From positions 2,046,001 to 2,110,000 of the forward strand of contig OZ241334.1 in NCBI GenBank assembly GCA_965200035.1: a stretch of 64,000 nt of DNA. The letters run 5' to 3'. The notes beneath the pieces were generated by a model, which saw nothing but the letters and a program-made list of their open reading frames with translations, searched no databases and was not told where the DNA came from. Below, piece by piece: positions 1 through 9,979 of this stretch. This stretch comes from UBA1952 sp965200035. GTDB lineage: Bacteria; Bacteroidota; Bacteroidia; Chitinophagales; Chitinophagaceae. The translations under genes and the position numbers were made by a program. Positions within the stretch are counted from its first letter, which is position 1; each line of letters starts with the position of its first letter.

Positions 1-220
1 GAGCATCAAGCACATAAGATCTATGGTTGGCAATGCCGGAGAGATCTGCCGACTCCAGCAGCGGATAACTATTCGAATTGCTGACAGAAAGGGCAACAGA
101 GGCGCCCGGCGCTATGGTAGCGCTGCCGGGCACAATCACAAACTGGGCGCTTGCATTAAGGGCGCCGCATAGGCACACGGCAGTCAGGAGCTGCCTGCTG
201 CCTGATCTTCTTCGACTCAT
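1..220 (-). CDS. Secreted protein, N-terminal fragment (runs off the left edge)
   Basis: Reading leftwards from an ATG at 220, 73 codons stay open to the edge of the window, so only the N-terminus is visible. It starts with a basic stretch (MSRRRSGSR), then a hydrophobic segment ending in LNASA followed by Q, a good signal peptidase I site of the kind common in Bacteroidota secreted proteins. The mature part begins QFVIVPGSATIAPGASV and looks like the first strands of a beta-rich extracellular domain. No family can be assigned from so little sequence. It is transcribed in the same direction as the downstream-lying regulator pair but its promoter is not obvious. Confidence 0.6.
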   Translation of the reverse strand, partial: MSRRRSGSRQLLTAVCLCGALNASAQFVIVPGSATIAPGASVALSVSNSNSYPLLESADLSGIANHRSYVLDA

Positions 221-330
221 GGATACCGGTTAGATTGGGAATAGAAGGCAAATAACCGACCCCGGCCGCAGCCTGCAAAGCCCGATCAGATAAGTGTGTC
301 GTTTTTTCTGATAACTGTGCAATCAAGCCT

Positions 331-1071
331 TTAGCGGAACCTGTTCAGGAATTCATCTTTCCTTCTTACAGATACTTCTATGCTAACGCCCGACTGCATT
401 TCAATATGACCTCCGCGCCCTTTGTGATAAGCTTTGATAAAGTTCAGATTCACCAGATGCGCATGATGCACCCGGCAAAACATGGCTTCCGGCAGCAGCT
501 CTTCATATTCTTTGATGTTTTTGGAAACGAGGTAAGACTTATTGCTGCTCACAAAAATTTCGGTATAGGCACCTTTGGCCTCAAGGCGCATAATGTCTGC
601 TACGGGAACAAACAGGTATTCATCTTTATTGGGAATGGCGATGCGCTGTACCTGGGCGGGCTGCCTAATATTCGATAGCAACAGCTCCAGTTGATGGTTA
701 ATCGTTTTCCCGGTAATACGCTCTTCTGCACGCTGTACCGCTGCCGTCAGCTCAGTCAGGTTCACCGGCTTCATGATATAATCGATAGCGCTGTAGCGGA
801 TGGCTTTCAGCAAAAAGCTGTCATAGGCGGTAACAAAAATGACTTCCATATACTTGTTGGAAATGCGGTCAAGCAGATCAAACCCGCTGCCGCCGGGCAT
901 CTGCACATCTAAAAATATGAGCTGAGGCTTTGTTGTGGTAATTAAGTGTGCAGCTTCATCAATATTGGATGCCTTTCCGCAAATTGTTACAGAAGGACAA
1001 TATTCGGTAAGCAAAGTCGATAAAATATCAGAGTTTCCGGGCTCATCATCTACCAGCAGTGTGTGTATCAT
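331..1071 (-). CDS. LytTR-family response regulator
   Basis: 246 residues. An N-terminal receiver domain (about residues 3-115) shows the acidic pair in LLVDDEP, the phospho-acceptor Asp55 in LIFLDVQMPG, the Thr in VTAYD and Lys101 in DYIMKPVN. The C-terminal half (about 140-243) is a LytTR DNA-binding domain, recognisable from RIAIPNKDEYLFVPVADI and FCRVHHAHLVNLNFI. Its ATG overlaps the stop of the upstream sensor kinase by four bases (1068-1071), so the two are translationally coupled and form a two-component system. It should be phosphorylated by that kinase and bind promoter DNA; its target genes cannot be read from the sequence. Confidence 0.93.
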   Translation of the reverse strand: MIHTLLVDDEPGNSDILSTLLTEYCPSVTICGKASNIDEAAHLITTTKPQLIFLDVQMPGGSGFDLLDRISNKYMEVIFVTAYDSFLLKAIRYSAIDYIMKPVNLTELTAAVQRAEERITGKTINHQLELLLSNIRQPAQVQRIAIPNKDEYLFVPVADIMRLEAKGAYTEIFVSSNKSYLVSKNIKEYEELLPEAMFCRVHHAHLVNLNFIKAYHKGRGGHIEMQSGVSIEVSVRRKDEFLNRFR

Positions 1072-3926
1072 TTGAGATCATTTATAGGTATGGTTATAGT
1101 TACGGTCGTTCCTGCAGGGCTGTCATCTTCATGGTAGCGGTCTGTAGTGACCAGGGTTATATTGGTATAGTGGGTCTTATTGTACAGCTCTATCCGTTCA
1201 GTGGTCAGGGCAATGCCTCTGGAGTGGTGAATGGCCAGCTGCTGCTCCCGCATCCGCGCGGTATATTCGCGGCCTACTCCGTTATCCTCGATTGATACAA
1301 CAAGGGCATTTGCCTGCGGAAAGATAGAAATATTTATTTCACCCAAATTGTCCCGCCTGTTCTGAATGCCATGCCGGATACTGTTTTCCACAAAAGGCTG
1401 AATGATGAATGAGGGTATGGTAATCTCTTCAGCCGGTAGCTCGGGATCAATATTTACGTGGTAATCAAATGCATTGTTGAGCTTGGTTTTCTCCAGCTCC
1501 AGATAAGTGGCGAGGAAAGAAATTTCTTTATCAAGCGGTAATTCCTTAAGTGAAGTAATCTCGAAAAGCAGGCGAATGAGCTTGGAAAAATCATTCATAA
1601 ACTTGCTGGCTCCCGGCAGGTCTTTATTGATGACGTACTGATAAAAAGAATTGAGGCTGTTGAAGATAAAATGCGGATTCATCTGCGCCTGCAATGCAAG
1701 CTGCTCCAGCTCTATGATTTTGCTCTGCAGCATAGCCTTCTCCTGCACCCGCCGCTGCACCCTGCGTATCTGCCAGCGCACAATGAGTGCCGTAAGAAAT
1801 ATGATTAATATGCCGCCCGACAGTTGCACCCACCAGTATTGCCACCAGTCTTTATCTACTGTGATGGCAATGGTGCACCGATTGCTTTGCTTCCCATACC
1901 GGTCTGTTGCAAAGATTTCCAGCCGATAGCTGCCCGCCGGCAGCGATGGATATTTTAATGAATTTTGAGTGGTAACCTGCCAGGCATCGTTCAAACCTAC
2001 CAACCGGTAGGTATATTTTATCTTACCCATTGAGCGGAAGGCGATGCCGGAATAGGTAATAACCAGATCATTTTGCTGCGGTGCCAGCCGGATCGACTTT
2101 GCGCCGTGCGTCAGTAAAATTCCACCTACAGAAATATCATTCATAGTGAGCGTACATACAGACATTATCTGCTTCCTCGAAATATCAATAATCGAAACGC
2201 CTTTGGGTGTGCCTACCCAGGCTTCATTTCCTGTTACATACACGCAGTTGATATTATCGGAAGCAAGGCCATCCAGTATGTAATATTTGTCCAGCGCGAA
2301 GTCATTTTCCGGGGAGATCACATTCATGCCGTTATTGGTGCCAATGATCACGCGATGCCCATCCGTAAAAATGCAGGTACAGGTATTGGAGGAGAGCCCG
2401 TTCGATTCATTCATGTGCATGATCGGCCGGTCCTTTCGGATGCAATACACGCCATTGTCGGATGAGATCGCCCAGATCAGCCCGTTGTTATAGCTATAAG
2501 CTAGCGATACAATAGCACCGGTCACCACCGGGCGGATGTTGGCTGAAGAATGCACTTTCCCGTCTTCAGGAAAAGCATACAGCCCATTCAGTGTCCCCAC
2601 ATAGTTCATCCCGTTGGCGGAGTAAGCGCAGGCTGCCCGCTCACTCCAGATTGTCTCGGCTGAAGTGTCGCCGAGCGGCACTGTAATCGCTTTATCATGC
2701 AATGCGATGATCATTTTGCTATCCGCTATTGCCAGGGTCTTAGGCGCTCCGAGAGAGATGTGTATGTTTTCCACAATCTTAATAATCGCCCGGTCAGAGT
2801 ATCTGAGCATGTTGCCACGCAACGGATAAAATGTTTCTGTAGTCAGGTGATGCGGATCGAGCATGCCTTTCAAAGAATAATTCTGCTGATCAATCAACCA
2901 AAACTTTGAATCATTATTACCAGCTATCAGCTGGCCGGACGCTGCATAAAAGTTGAGCGCCTGAAACGGTAGATTACCTGTTGTGCCCGAAAGGCTGAAA
3001 TTTTTATCGGGTGGCAGGTAGAAAATACCAAATCCCCTTGTGCCAATCCAGATGCCGCCTTCGCGATCTATGAGTGTATGGTTGGTCCAGATGCCGTTGA
3101 GCAGCTGGTATTCATACCGGCCGGTGTTTAAATTATAGATCTGCGATCCATTGGTGGTATTGTAGATGTAAACGGAATCGGAATACAGATAGGATGAAGT
3201 AGAGTTAAGCGGATTCCTGTGGGCAAAAATGAGCTGATCGCCTTTGTAGATAACGCTAGAGTCTGCATTAGGAAAGATGTATTTATTGGCAGATGATGGC
3301 TGATTGTAATTAAAGCCCACCGTAAAATTTTTCCCAATCGCATAATCATGCACATCAATGATCTCAGTTAAAAAAGGGCCTGCACCTTTTACCGGTTTGA
3401 ACAACGGCGGGCCTTGATAATGCTTTTTGTAAGCTTTAAAGCTGTTATCCGGTTTGATGATTACGTAACAGTTGTCTGCCTGTATCAGTATGCTTCCGTC
3501 TGCAGATTCGGCCACCGATTTGGTTTCGGTAAGTACCGGAATCCTGCTCAGAACAGGGTCGTTTTTCTTATTGTGAATCTGTCCGTTTTCGTAATAGCAG
3601 ATTTCATTTTTAAACGGTCCGATCCATATACGCCCGCGCTTATCCAGAAAGAGAAAAATGATCTCACTGGTCGGAAGGCCGTCTTTAGCTGTATAATTCT
3701 TGAAGCTGGTGCCATCAAACCTGCTCAGGCCGGTTTCTGTAGCAACCCAGATAAAGCCATCAAGGTCCTGCACCATTGAGTAAATATTATCACCCGCCAG
3801 CCCGTCTTTGGTAGAAAAATTGAGGTACCGGTATTCACGTCCGTGCGCCACCCCGGCCAGCAAGAGCAAAGCTATGAAGCATAGCCGCGTAGCGTAAGTC
3901 CGGTTGATATGGATGGGATAGGGCAT
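1068..3926 (-). CDS. Two-component-regulator propeller sensor histidine kinase (LytS-type kinase domain)
   Basis: 952 residues from the ATG at 3926. A TTG 18 bases further up is possible, but the ATG is followed directly by a signal/anchor sequence (LCFIALLLLAGVAHG). The large periplasmic part has repeated two-component-propeller strands (for example FSTKDGLAGDNIYSMVQDLDG and DGLPTSEI) and ends in a Y_Y_Y-like domain (YTYRLVGLNDAWQ). A transmembrane helix follows (GGILIIFLTALIVRW), then a His_kinase domain with QMNPHFIFNSLNS (phospho-His near residue 750) and an HATPase domain with PFVENSIRHG and DNGVGR. It senses an unknown extracellular, often carbohydrate-related, signal and passes phosphate to the LytTR regulator whose gene overlaps its 3' end. 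Confidence 0.92.
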   Translation of the reverse strand: MPYPIHINRTYATRLCFIALLLLAGVAHGREYRYLNFSTKDGLAGDNIYSMVQDLDGFIWVATETGLSRFDGTSFKNYTAKDGLPTSEIIFLFLDKRGRIWIGPFKNEICYYENGQIHNKKNDPVLSRIPVLTETKSVAESADGSILIQADNCYVIIKPDNSFKAYKKHYQGPPLFKPVKGAGPFLTEIIDVHDYAIGKNFTVGFNYNQPSSANKYIFPNADSSVIYKGDQLIFAHRNPLNSTSSYLYSDSVYIYNTTNGSQIYNLNTGRYEYQLLNGIWTNHTLIDREGGIWIGTRGFGIFYLPPDKNFSLSGTTGNLPFQALNFYAASGQLIAGNNDSKFWLIDQQNYSLKGMLDPHHLTTETFYPLRGNMLRYSDRAIIKIVENIHISLGAPKTLAIADSKMIIALHDKAITVPLGDTSAETIWSERAACAYSANGMNYVGTLNGLYAFPEDGKVHSSANIRPVVTGAIVSLAYSYNNGLIWAISSDNGVYCIRKDRPIMHMNESNGLSSNTCTCIFTDGHRVIIGTNNGMNVISPENDFALDKYYILDGLASDNINCVYVTGNEAWVGTPKGVSIIDISRKQIMSVCTLTMNDISVGGILLTHGAKSIRLAPQQNDLVITYSGIAFRSMGKIKYTYRLVGLNDAWQVTTQNSLKYPSLPAGSYRLEIFATDRYGKQSNRCTIAITVDKDWWQYWWVQLSGGILIIFLTALIVRWQIRRVQRRVQEKAMLQSKIIELEQLALQAQMNPHFIFNSLNSFYQYVINKDLPGASKFMNDFSKLIRLLFEITSLKELPLDKEISFLATYLELEKTKLNNAFDYHVNIDPELPAEEITIPSFIIQPFVENSIRHGIQNRRDNLGEINISIFPQANALVVSIEDNGVGREYTARMREQQLAIHHSRGIALTTERIELYNKTHYTNITLVTTDRYHEDDSPAGTTVTITIPINDLK

Positions 3927-4032
3927 TTGCGCTGCAATAAACAAATGTTTTGATTAAAAATGCTGCCAGCCATTATAGACACGGAATCGGCGATCCGGTG
4001 ATGGCACGTATTTAGAGCGTTCTGGTAAAAAC

Positions 4033-4548
4033 ATGATCATGAAAAGCGCCTTTTGGTTTTGCTCATTGTTGCTGTTATCATCTATCGTAATCACTGCCAA
4101 TGCACAGCGCAGTACTGATGCTTCACAGAAAAGATATATCAAAGTGCCGGCCGGCTATCTGATGGTGCTGCGCCAGGGAGATAATATATTCGGCGAGCTG
4201 GAGACGTTGGCGGTGCAGGAGAAAATAGCTTCGGCAAGCATATCCGGTATGGGCTTTGTAAATGCCACCTTCGGCTACTTCAACCGGGACACCAAACAGT
4301 ACGATCCCAAACAGTTTTTTGATATGGAGCTCGCCGGCATGAATGGCTCAATAGCCTGGCAGGACGGGCAGCCTTCCTTACACCTGCACGGAGTCGTTAC
4401 AGACAAAGACTTCAGTGCACATGGTGGTCATATGCTTGCCGCTACAGTAAGCACGGGTTCTTTGGAGATCATGATTACCACTCATCCGCAAAAGCTTCAG
4501 CGCATCAAAGATCCTGAGCTTGGCGCTAATGTATTGCAGTTGCATTGA
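4033..4548 (+). CDS. Secreted PPC-domain (DUF296) protein
   Basis: 171 residues. A signal peptide is clear (FWFCSLLLLSSIVITANA then Q). The mature part matches the PPC/DUF296 fold: a YLMVLRQGDNIFGEL start, SASISGMGFVNATFGYF, then LHLHGVVTDKDFSAHGGHM, whose histidines are the usual metal ligands of the family. PPC domains were first described in plant AT-hook proteins and bacterial stand-alone versions are usually cytoplasmic; here the signal peptide predicts export, so a DNA-binding role is unlikely. ATG codons at 4033 and 4039 are both possible starts. It is a single-gene unit, convergent with glnS, with a shared terminator behind it. Function unknown. Confidence 0.85.
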   Translation: MIMKSAFWFCSLLLLSSIVITANAQRSTDASQKRYIKVPAGYLMVLRQGDNIFGELETLAVQEKIASASISGMGFVNATFGYFNRDTKQYDPKQFFDMELAGMNGSIAWQDGQPSLHLHGVVTDKDFSAHGGHMLAATVSTGSLEIMITTHPQKLQRIKDPELGANVLQLH

Positions 4549-4572
4549 ACCATAGATAACGTCTTAAAACAA

Positions 4573-4602
4573 GTATCCCACACTTTTTATCGTGTGGGAT
4601 AC
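4573..4602. terminator. Bidirectional hairpin between the PPC gene and glnS
   Basis: A perfect 11-bp inverted repeat (gtatcccacac / gtgtgggatac) with an 8-base loop lies between two convergent genes. The outer flanks (aagta/tactt) can extend it. T-rich stretches follow on both sides (acctttttt to the right; ttgtttt on the other strand), so it probably terminates both transcripts. Confidence 0.75.
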
Positions 4603-4610
4603 GTACTTAG

Positions 4611-6275
<1,665 letters not shown>

Positions 6276-6282
6276 AACAGCG

Positions 6283-6290
6283 CAAAAGTA
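6283..6290 (-). promoter_or_regulatory. Putative -7 box of glnS
   Basis: Read on the minus strand this is TACTTTTG, matching the Bacteroidota consensus TAnnTTTG, ending 7 bases before the glnS ATG. No convincing -33 TTG is seen at the usual spacing. Confidence 0.45.
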
Positions 6291-6454
6291 AGGATTTCCT
6301 GCAGCGGCAGTTTTCTGCAGAGTGATGCCGGTATTATGAGAAAAAAAGCTTCTGTAGCATTCTGTTTTGAAGCCCGTAGAATATGTTTGATATTTCGCGT
6401 ATTTCAGTAAAATAGCATGGTTATTGCGCCTAAAAAGGCAAACTTTATCCCACT

Positions 6455-6886
6455 ATGAAAAAGCTGATCTTTACGCTTGCATCGATTGCAACTGCAGCTG
6501 CCGGCACGCATGCTGCCACAAGGCCCGTAAATGTGGCCGACTCTACCGTGAGCACAGTGCCCGGTATTGGTGGATATACAGAAGTGCTGTACAAGTTCGC
6601 GAAAGGCGATAAAGTGACCGTAACCGCTAATGCCTCTAAAATGCTGGAGCGCGCTATGGTGGTGATGCTGCCGCAAACGGTGTTGATACGCATCAAAGAC
6701 AGCAAGAAGATCAATCAGACTTTTGAGATGCCTGCAGATGGCACCGTGGTATTCCGGTTTGTATCAGACAGGGGCGGTATCAATAATGTGCGCTACAGCA
6801 TCATCCGCCTGCCGGCCACAGAAGAAACGCAAAACTTCGATACCCAGGCAGCAACGCCTTCCAGCACTATTCAGCTGCATCCATAA
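6455..6886 (+). CDS. Small secreted protein of unknown function
   Basis: 143 residues. The N-terminus is a good signal peptide (MKKLIFTLASIATAAAGTHA then A). The mature part is short and beta-rich: ATRPVNVADSTVSTVPGIGG, YTEVLYKFAKGDKVTVTANA, TVLIRIKDSKKINQTFEMP and GTVVFRFVSDRGGINNVRYS. This pattern resembles small jelly-roll or lectin-like domains that hold an extracellular ligand, but I recognise no named family. The tail (TEETQNFDTQAATPSSTIQ) is low in structure. It stands alone between two genes on the other strand; TATGTTTG at 6382-6389 is a possible -7 box, though it sits 65 bases before the ATG. Confidence 0.7.
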   Translation: MKKLIFTLASIATAAAGTHAATRPVNVADSTVSTVPGIGGYTEVLYKFAKGDKVTVTANASKMLERAMVVMLPQTVLIRIKDSKKINQTFEMPADGTVVFRFVSDRGGINNVRYSIIRLPATEETQNFDTQAATPSSTIQLHP

Positions 6887-6910
6887 GAGATATTGCGGAT
6901 GATGTATGTA

Positions 6911-8131
6911 CTAAATGTGCATCGTCCAGCCGAGCAGCAGCCAGCCCAGCACCACAAACGGCGCCGGTATTTTGGTGAAGTAGAGAATGCTGAATGTAAT
7001 GGCGATCACTACCAGATTGCTCCATTCAAACTGGGGTATAGAAAGGGTTTGCAGCAATACAATGCCCGATGCCCAGATGATGCCCACTACAGCGGCATTG
7101 ATGCCTTCCAACGCCCGATAGATGATCACATGCTGCTTCAGATTGTGATAAATAGGAAACAGAAAAAATAGTAGCAAGGTACTGGGTAGAAATACGGCAA
7201 TAGTAGCAATGAAGCATCCGGTCAATTGTCCCCAGGAGCCAAAAGAGCTCATAGCCAGCCCACCGGCAAAAGTGCAGACAGAAAAAACCGGTCCCGGCAC
7301 AGCCTGCACCAATCCAAAACCAGTCAGCAGGTCATCTGCGGACATCCATGAAGGATGACCAGCGTGCTGTGGGCGGTTTACAAACTGGTAGAGCATCATG
7401 GGCAGCAATGCCTGGCCTCCGCCAAACACAATAGCCCCGAAGCGGTAAAAATTTTCAAACAGATTGAATCCGCGCCGGTACTCCCAATGATGCACGCGGG
7501 AAAGCTCGCTTAATACACCGGCAATAATAAACAGCGCAGCAAACAGCCATAGGCTGATCCAGCGTATTTTTTTGGGCTTTTCTGCACGGCCCGGAATGCG
7601 CCTGTTGGAAAAATTGCTGATTACACCGGCTACCACCATCAACACAGGAAATACCCAGGGCGATTTGATCAGTATAGTAGTCAGTGCACTGCCGACCATT
7701 ATGGCCCAGGTAGCAGGGTAGCGCACATTCGTCTGAAGCATGCGCACTGCCGCATAAAAGATAAACCCGACCGACATGGGCCGGATGTAGGTGAACAGGT
7801 TGGCCGTTATATCTTTTGTATCAAAAAAATGAAGCAGAAAAGAGAAGGCTCCCATAATCATGAACGCCGGTAATATCCAGAGTCCGAGCGTGAGCAGCGC
7901 CAGTGGAATGCCCCCCCGCTTCAGCGCAATCAGCATCACCGTTTGTGTGCTGGATGGCCCCGGTAGCATCTGGCAGAATGCATTGTACTCCATCAGTTCC
8001 TCTTCCGTAACATCGTGTCGGCGCTGCACAAAAGTCTTGATCATCATACCCACATGACCCTGCGGACCGCCAAAAGCGGTAAACGAGTACATCGCTACTG
8101 CTTTAAGGAAAGGGACGTGACGAAGGAACAT
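6911..8131 (-). CDS. chrA: Chromate transporter, CHR family (two-domain)
   Basis: 406 residues, the normal length of long-chain CHR proteins, with about ten hydrophobic segments and two repeats of the CHR domain. The first repeat carries AMYSFTAFGGPQGHVGMM and FCQMLPGPSSTQTVM; the second has RFGAIVFGGGQALLPMM and GFGLVQAVPGPVFSVCTFAGG. The conserved FGGP/FGGG and LPGP/VPGP motifs are diagnostic. Known members export chromate in exchange for another ion, but many chromosomal homologues have never been tested, so substrate is inferred. The start is the ATG at 8131. It is convergent with the small secreted-protein gene, with 24 bases between. Confidence 0.88.
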   Translation of the reverse strand: MFLRHVPFLKAVAMYSFTAFGGPQGHVGMMIKTFVQRRHDVTEEELMEYNAFCQMLPGPSSTQTVMLIALKRGGIPLALLTLGLWILPAFMIMGAFSFLLHFFDTKDITANLFTYIRPMSVGFIFYAAVRMLQTNVRYPATWAIMVGSALTTILIKSPWVFPVLMVVAGVISNFSNRRIPGRAEKPKKIRWISLWLFAALFIIAGVLSELSRVHHWEYRRGFNLFENFYRFGAIVFGGGQALLPMMLYQFVNRPQHAGHPSWMSADDLLTGFGLVQAVPGPVFSVCTFAGGLAMSSFGSWGQLTGCFIATIAVFLPSTLLLFFLFPIYHNLKQHVIIYRALEGINAAVVGIIWASGIVLLQTLSIPQFEWSNLVVIAITFSILYFTKIPAPFVVLGWLLLGWTMHI

Positions 8132-8250
8132 GGCGGAGCGAAGATCGTTCTATTGCCAAAATAGGCAAAACAATCCGGTAATTCAGGCCTGCAGGGGATA
8201 ATTTACGAAACGGCTGTTGTATCTTGCACCCCAAAACGTTCCATATTATC

Positions 8251-8394
8251 ATGACGAAGCCTGTACTCATGCTCAATGCAGTTTACGAAGCCGGTAATAA
8301 GATTGCGCCCATCCTTTGCTGGGTATTTATCCTGCTGATGCTGGTAGCGATTACTTATGTATTTGTAAAGTACGTGATCACCTCCAACAAGTAA
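8251..8394 (+). CDS. Short single-span membrane peptide upstream of pdxH
   Basis: 47 codons from an ATG at 8251 to TAA at 8392-8394. The product has a polar N-terminus with an Asn-Ala-Val-Tyr-Glu-Ala-Gly-Asn-Lys stretch, one strong hydrophobic helix (PILCWVFILLMLVAITYVFV) and a short basic/polar tail (KYVITSNK). It is too small to assign by family. Support for it being real: a clean membrane-helix pattern with a charged residue on each side, its own ATG, and a position seven bases ahead of the pdxH start with which it would form an operon. A TATCTTGC at about 8219-8226 could be its -7 box. Coding status remains inference. Confidence 0.5.
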   Translation: MTKPVLMLNAVYEAGNKIAPILCWVFILLMLVAITYVFVKYVITSNK

Positions 8395-8401
8395 GCCTGT
8401 T

Positions 8402-9052
8402 TTGCAGCCTGTCAGCCAGCATATTGGGGCCATCCGTGAGGATTATCAGCGCGCATCGCTCAATGAAGAAGATGCAGGTGCTGACCCGCTGGCTTTTTTC
8501 GGAAAATGGTTTGCAGAGGCAGAAGCCGCTGCCGTTACAGAAGTAAATGCCATGACACTGGCCACTGCAGATGCTGCCGGCAAGCCGCACGCGCGCATCG
8601 TACTGCTGAAAGGACTGGACAGCTCCGGATTTGTTTTTTTTTCGAATTATGAATCGGCCAAAGGCCACCAGATCGAGGCGCAGCATCATACGGCACTCGT
8701 TTTTTTCTGGAAAGAATTGGAGCGTCAGGTGCGTATAGAAGGGGTGGTTGAGAAGATCAGTGATAAGGAAAGCGATGAATATTTTAACTCCCGTCCTGCC
8801 AGAAGTCGCATCGGTGCCTGGGCTTCTCCCCAGAGCCAGCGTATTAAAAGCAGGGCTACGCTTGAGCAGGCAGAAGTGCAGTTTAAAGCAATGTATGGAC
8901 AGGAAGCCATTCCCCGGCCTGAATTCTGGGGCGGTTACCGGGTAGTGCCGCAGCTAGTCGAATTCTGGCAGGGCCGTAGCAGCCGTTTACATGATCGCAT
9001 CGTGTTTGAAAAAATGGAAGAAAATTGGGAAAAATACCGGATCGCCCCTTAA
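8402..9052 (+). CDS. pdxH: Pyridoxine/pyridoxamine 5'-phosphate oxidase
   Basis: 216 residues. It oxidises PNP or PMP to pyridoxal 5'-phosphate with FMN, the last step of vitamin B6 synthesis. Family marks are IREDYQRASLNEED near the N-terminus, NAMTLATADAAGKPHARIVLLKG, FVFFSNYESAKGHQI, the FMN/substrate segment RQVRIEGVVEKI, and SRPARSRIGAWASPQSQ, ending in the typical RLHDRIVFE and W..YRIAP. The only available start is TTG at 8402: a stop lies nine codons upstream and no ATG is in frame before the conserved N-terminal motif. Length agrees with the family (about 215-220). Confidence 0.95.
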   Translation: MQPVSQHIGAIREDYQRASLNEEDAGADPLAFFGKWFAEAEAAAVTEVNAMTLATADAAGKPHARIVLLKGLDSSGFVFFSNYESAKGHQIEAQHHTALVFFWKELERQVRIEGVVEKISDKESDEYFNSRPARSRIGAWASPQSQRIKSRATLEQAEVQFKAMYGQEAIPRPEFWGGYRVVPQLVEFWQGRSSRLHDRIVFEKMEENWEKYRIAP

Positions 9053-9161
9053 AAAAACGATCGATATTTACGTGTCTGGCACGGAAATTGATAAAGAAAT
9101 GTATTGTGTTTTTCAGGAGTGGTTCCAGGATCTTACAGCAGCGAAAATTAGCTGATAGCTC

Positions 9162-9932
9162 ATGTTCTCTTTTTTCAAAAAAAAATCATCTAAACCTGAA
9201 GTTGCGCCGGAAGACGTACCTAAGGACTTCTCTTTTCTGGGCTGTGATATGCACAGCCACCTGGTGCCCGGCGTGGATGACGGTTCCAAAGATCTGGAAG
9301 ACAGCCTCAATCTGATCCGTGGGTTGCGTGATAAAGGCTATAAGAAGCTGATCACCACTCCCCATATACAGCTTGAGTTTTACGATAACAGTGCCGAAAA
9401 GCTTAGAAAGCATTTTACCTCGCTGCAGCGGTTTATTGCCGATCAGCGAATCGGGGTTGAGCTCGGTATTGCCGCTGAATACTATCTGGATAATATGTTT
9501 ATGAATGGGGTATTGCCAGACGGGCTCCTTTCCTTTGGTGACAATTATGTGCTGGTGGAAGTATCGATGGCTGGCTGGCCCCGCAACTTCAGTGACATGA
9601 TCTTTTCCATACAATCGCTCGGCTACAAGCCTATTCTGGCGCATCCGGAGCGCTACCTGTATGAAGAGAACGTAAAAACTTACCTGGATCTTAAAGAGAA
9701 AGGGATGATGATGCAGATGAACCTGCTTTCAGTTCTGGGCTATTATGGCAAGACAGTGAAAGGCCTTGCAGAAAAATTTCTGGAGCATAATGTTTACGAT
9801 TTCTGCGGCTCGGACCTGCACCATGAGCGGCATCTGGCGAATGTAGATAAGATCGTCAAAGAGCACCCGGAAATTATGGTGAAGCTGGAAAAGTACGGTT
9901 TCAGGAATCAATCCCTTCTGGCAAATTCCTGA
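9162..9932 (+). CDS. CpsB/YwqE-type protein-tyrosine phosphatase (PHP fold)
   Basis: 256 residues. The family is a metal-dependent phosphatase that removes phosphate from bacterial tyrosine kinases controlling polysaccharide export. The PHP signature is plain: FLGCDMHSHLVPGVDDGS at about residues 25-42, TTPHI near 65, a central YYLD and LVEVSM, ILAHPERY near 160, and FCGSDLHHERH near 220; these His/Asp residues bind the metal cluster. A lysine-rich start (FSFFKKKSSK) suggests a cytoplasmic, membrane-near protein without signal peptide. It sits 47 bases ahead of the Wza-like gene and two genes ahead of the Wzc-like kinase, its expected substrate. Confidence 0.92.
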   Translation: MFSFFKKKSSKPEVAPEDVPKDFSFLGCDMHSHLVPGVDDGSKDLEDSLNLIRGLRDKGYKKLITTPHIQLEFYDNSAEKLRKHFTSLQRFIADQRIGVELGIAAEYYLDNMFMNGVLPDGLLSFGDNYVLVEVSMAGWPRNFSDMIFSIQSLGYKPILAHPERYLYEENVKTYLDLKEKGMMMQMNLLSVLGYYGKTVKGLAEKFLEHNVYDFCGSDLHHERHLANVDKIVKEHPEIMVKLEKYGFRNQSLLANS

Positions 9933-9954
9933 CCCATATACTGAAGCTTTTTTT

Positions 9955-9962
9955 TACCTTCG
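9955..9962 (+). promoter_or_regulatory. Possible -7 box upstream of the Wza-like gene
   Basis: TACCTTCG, one base from TAnnTTTG and a frequent variant in Bacteroidota, lies 17 bases before the ATG of the Wza-like gene. No TTG is seen at the -33 position, so this is a weak call; the gene may also be co-transcribed with the phosphatase. Confidence 0.35.
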
Positions 9963-9979
9963 CGAAATTATTTTTAAAT

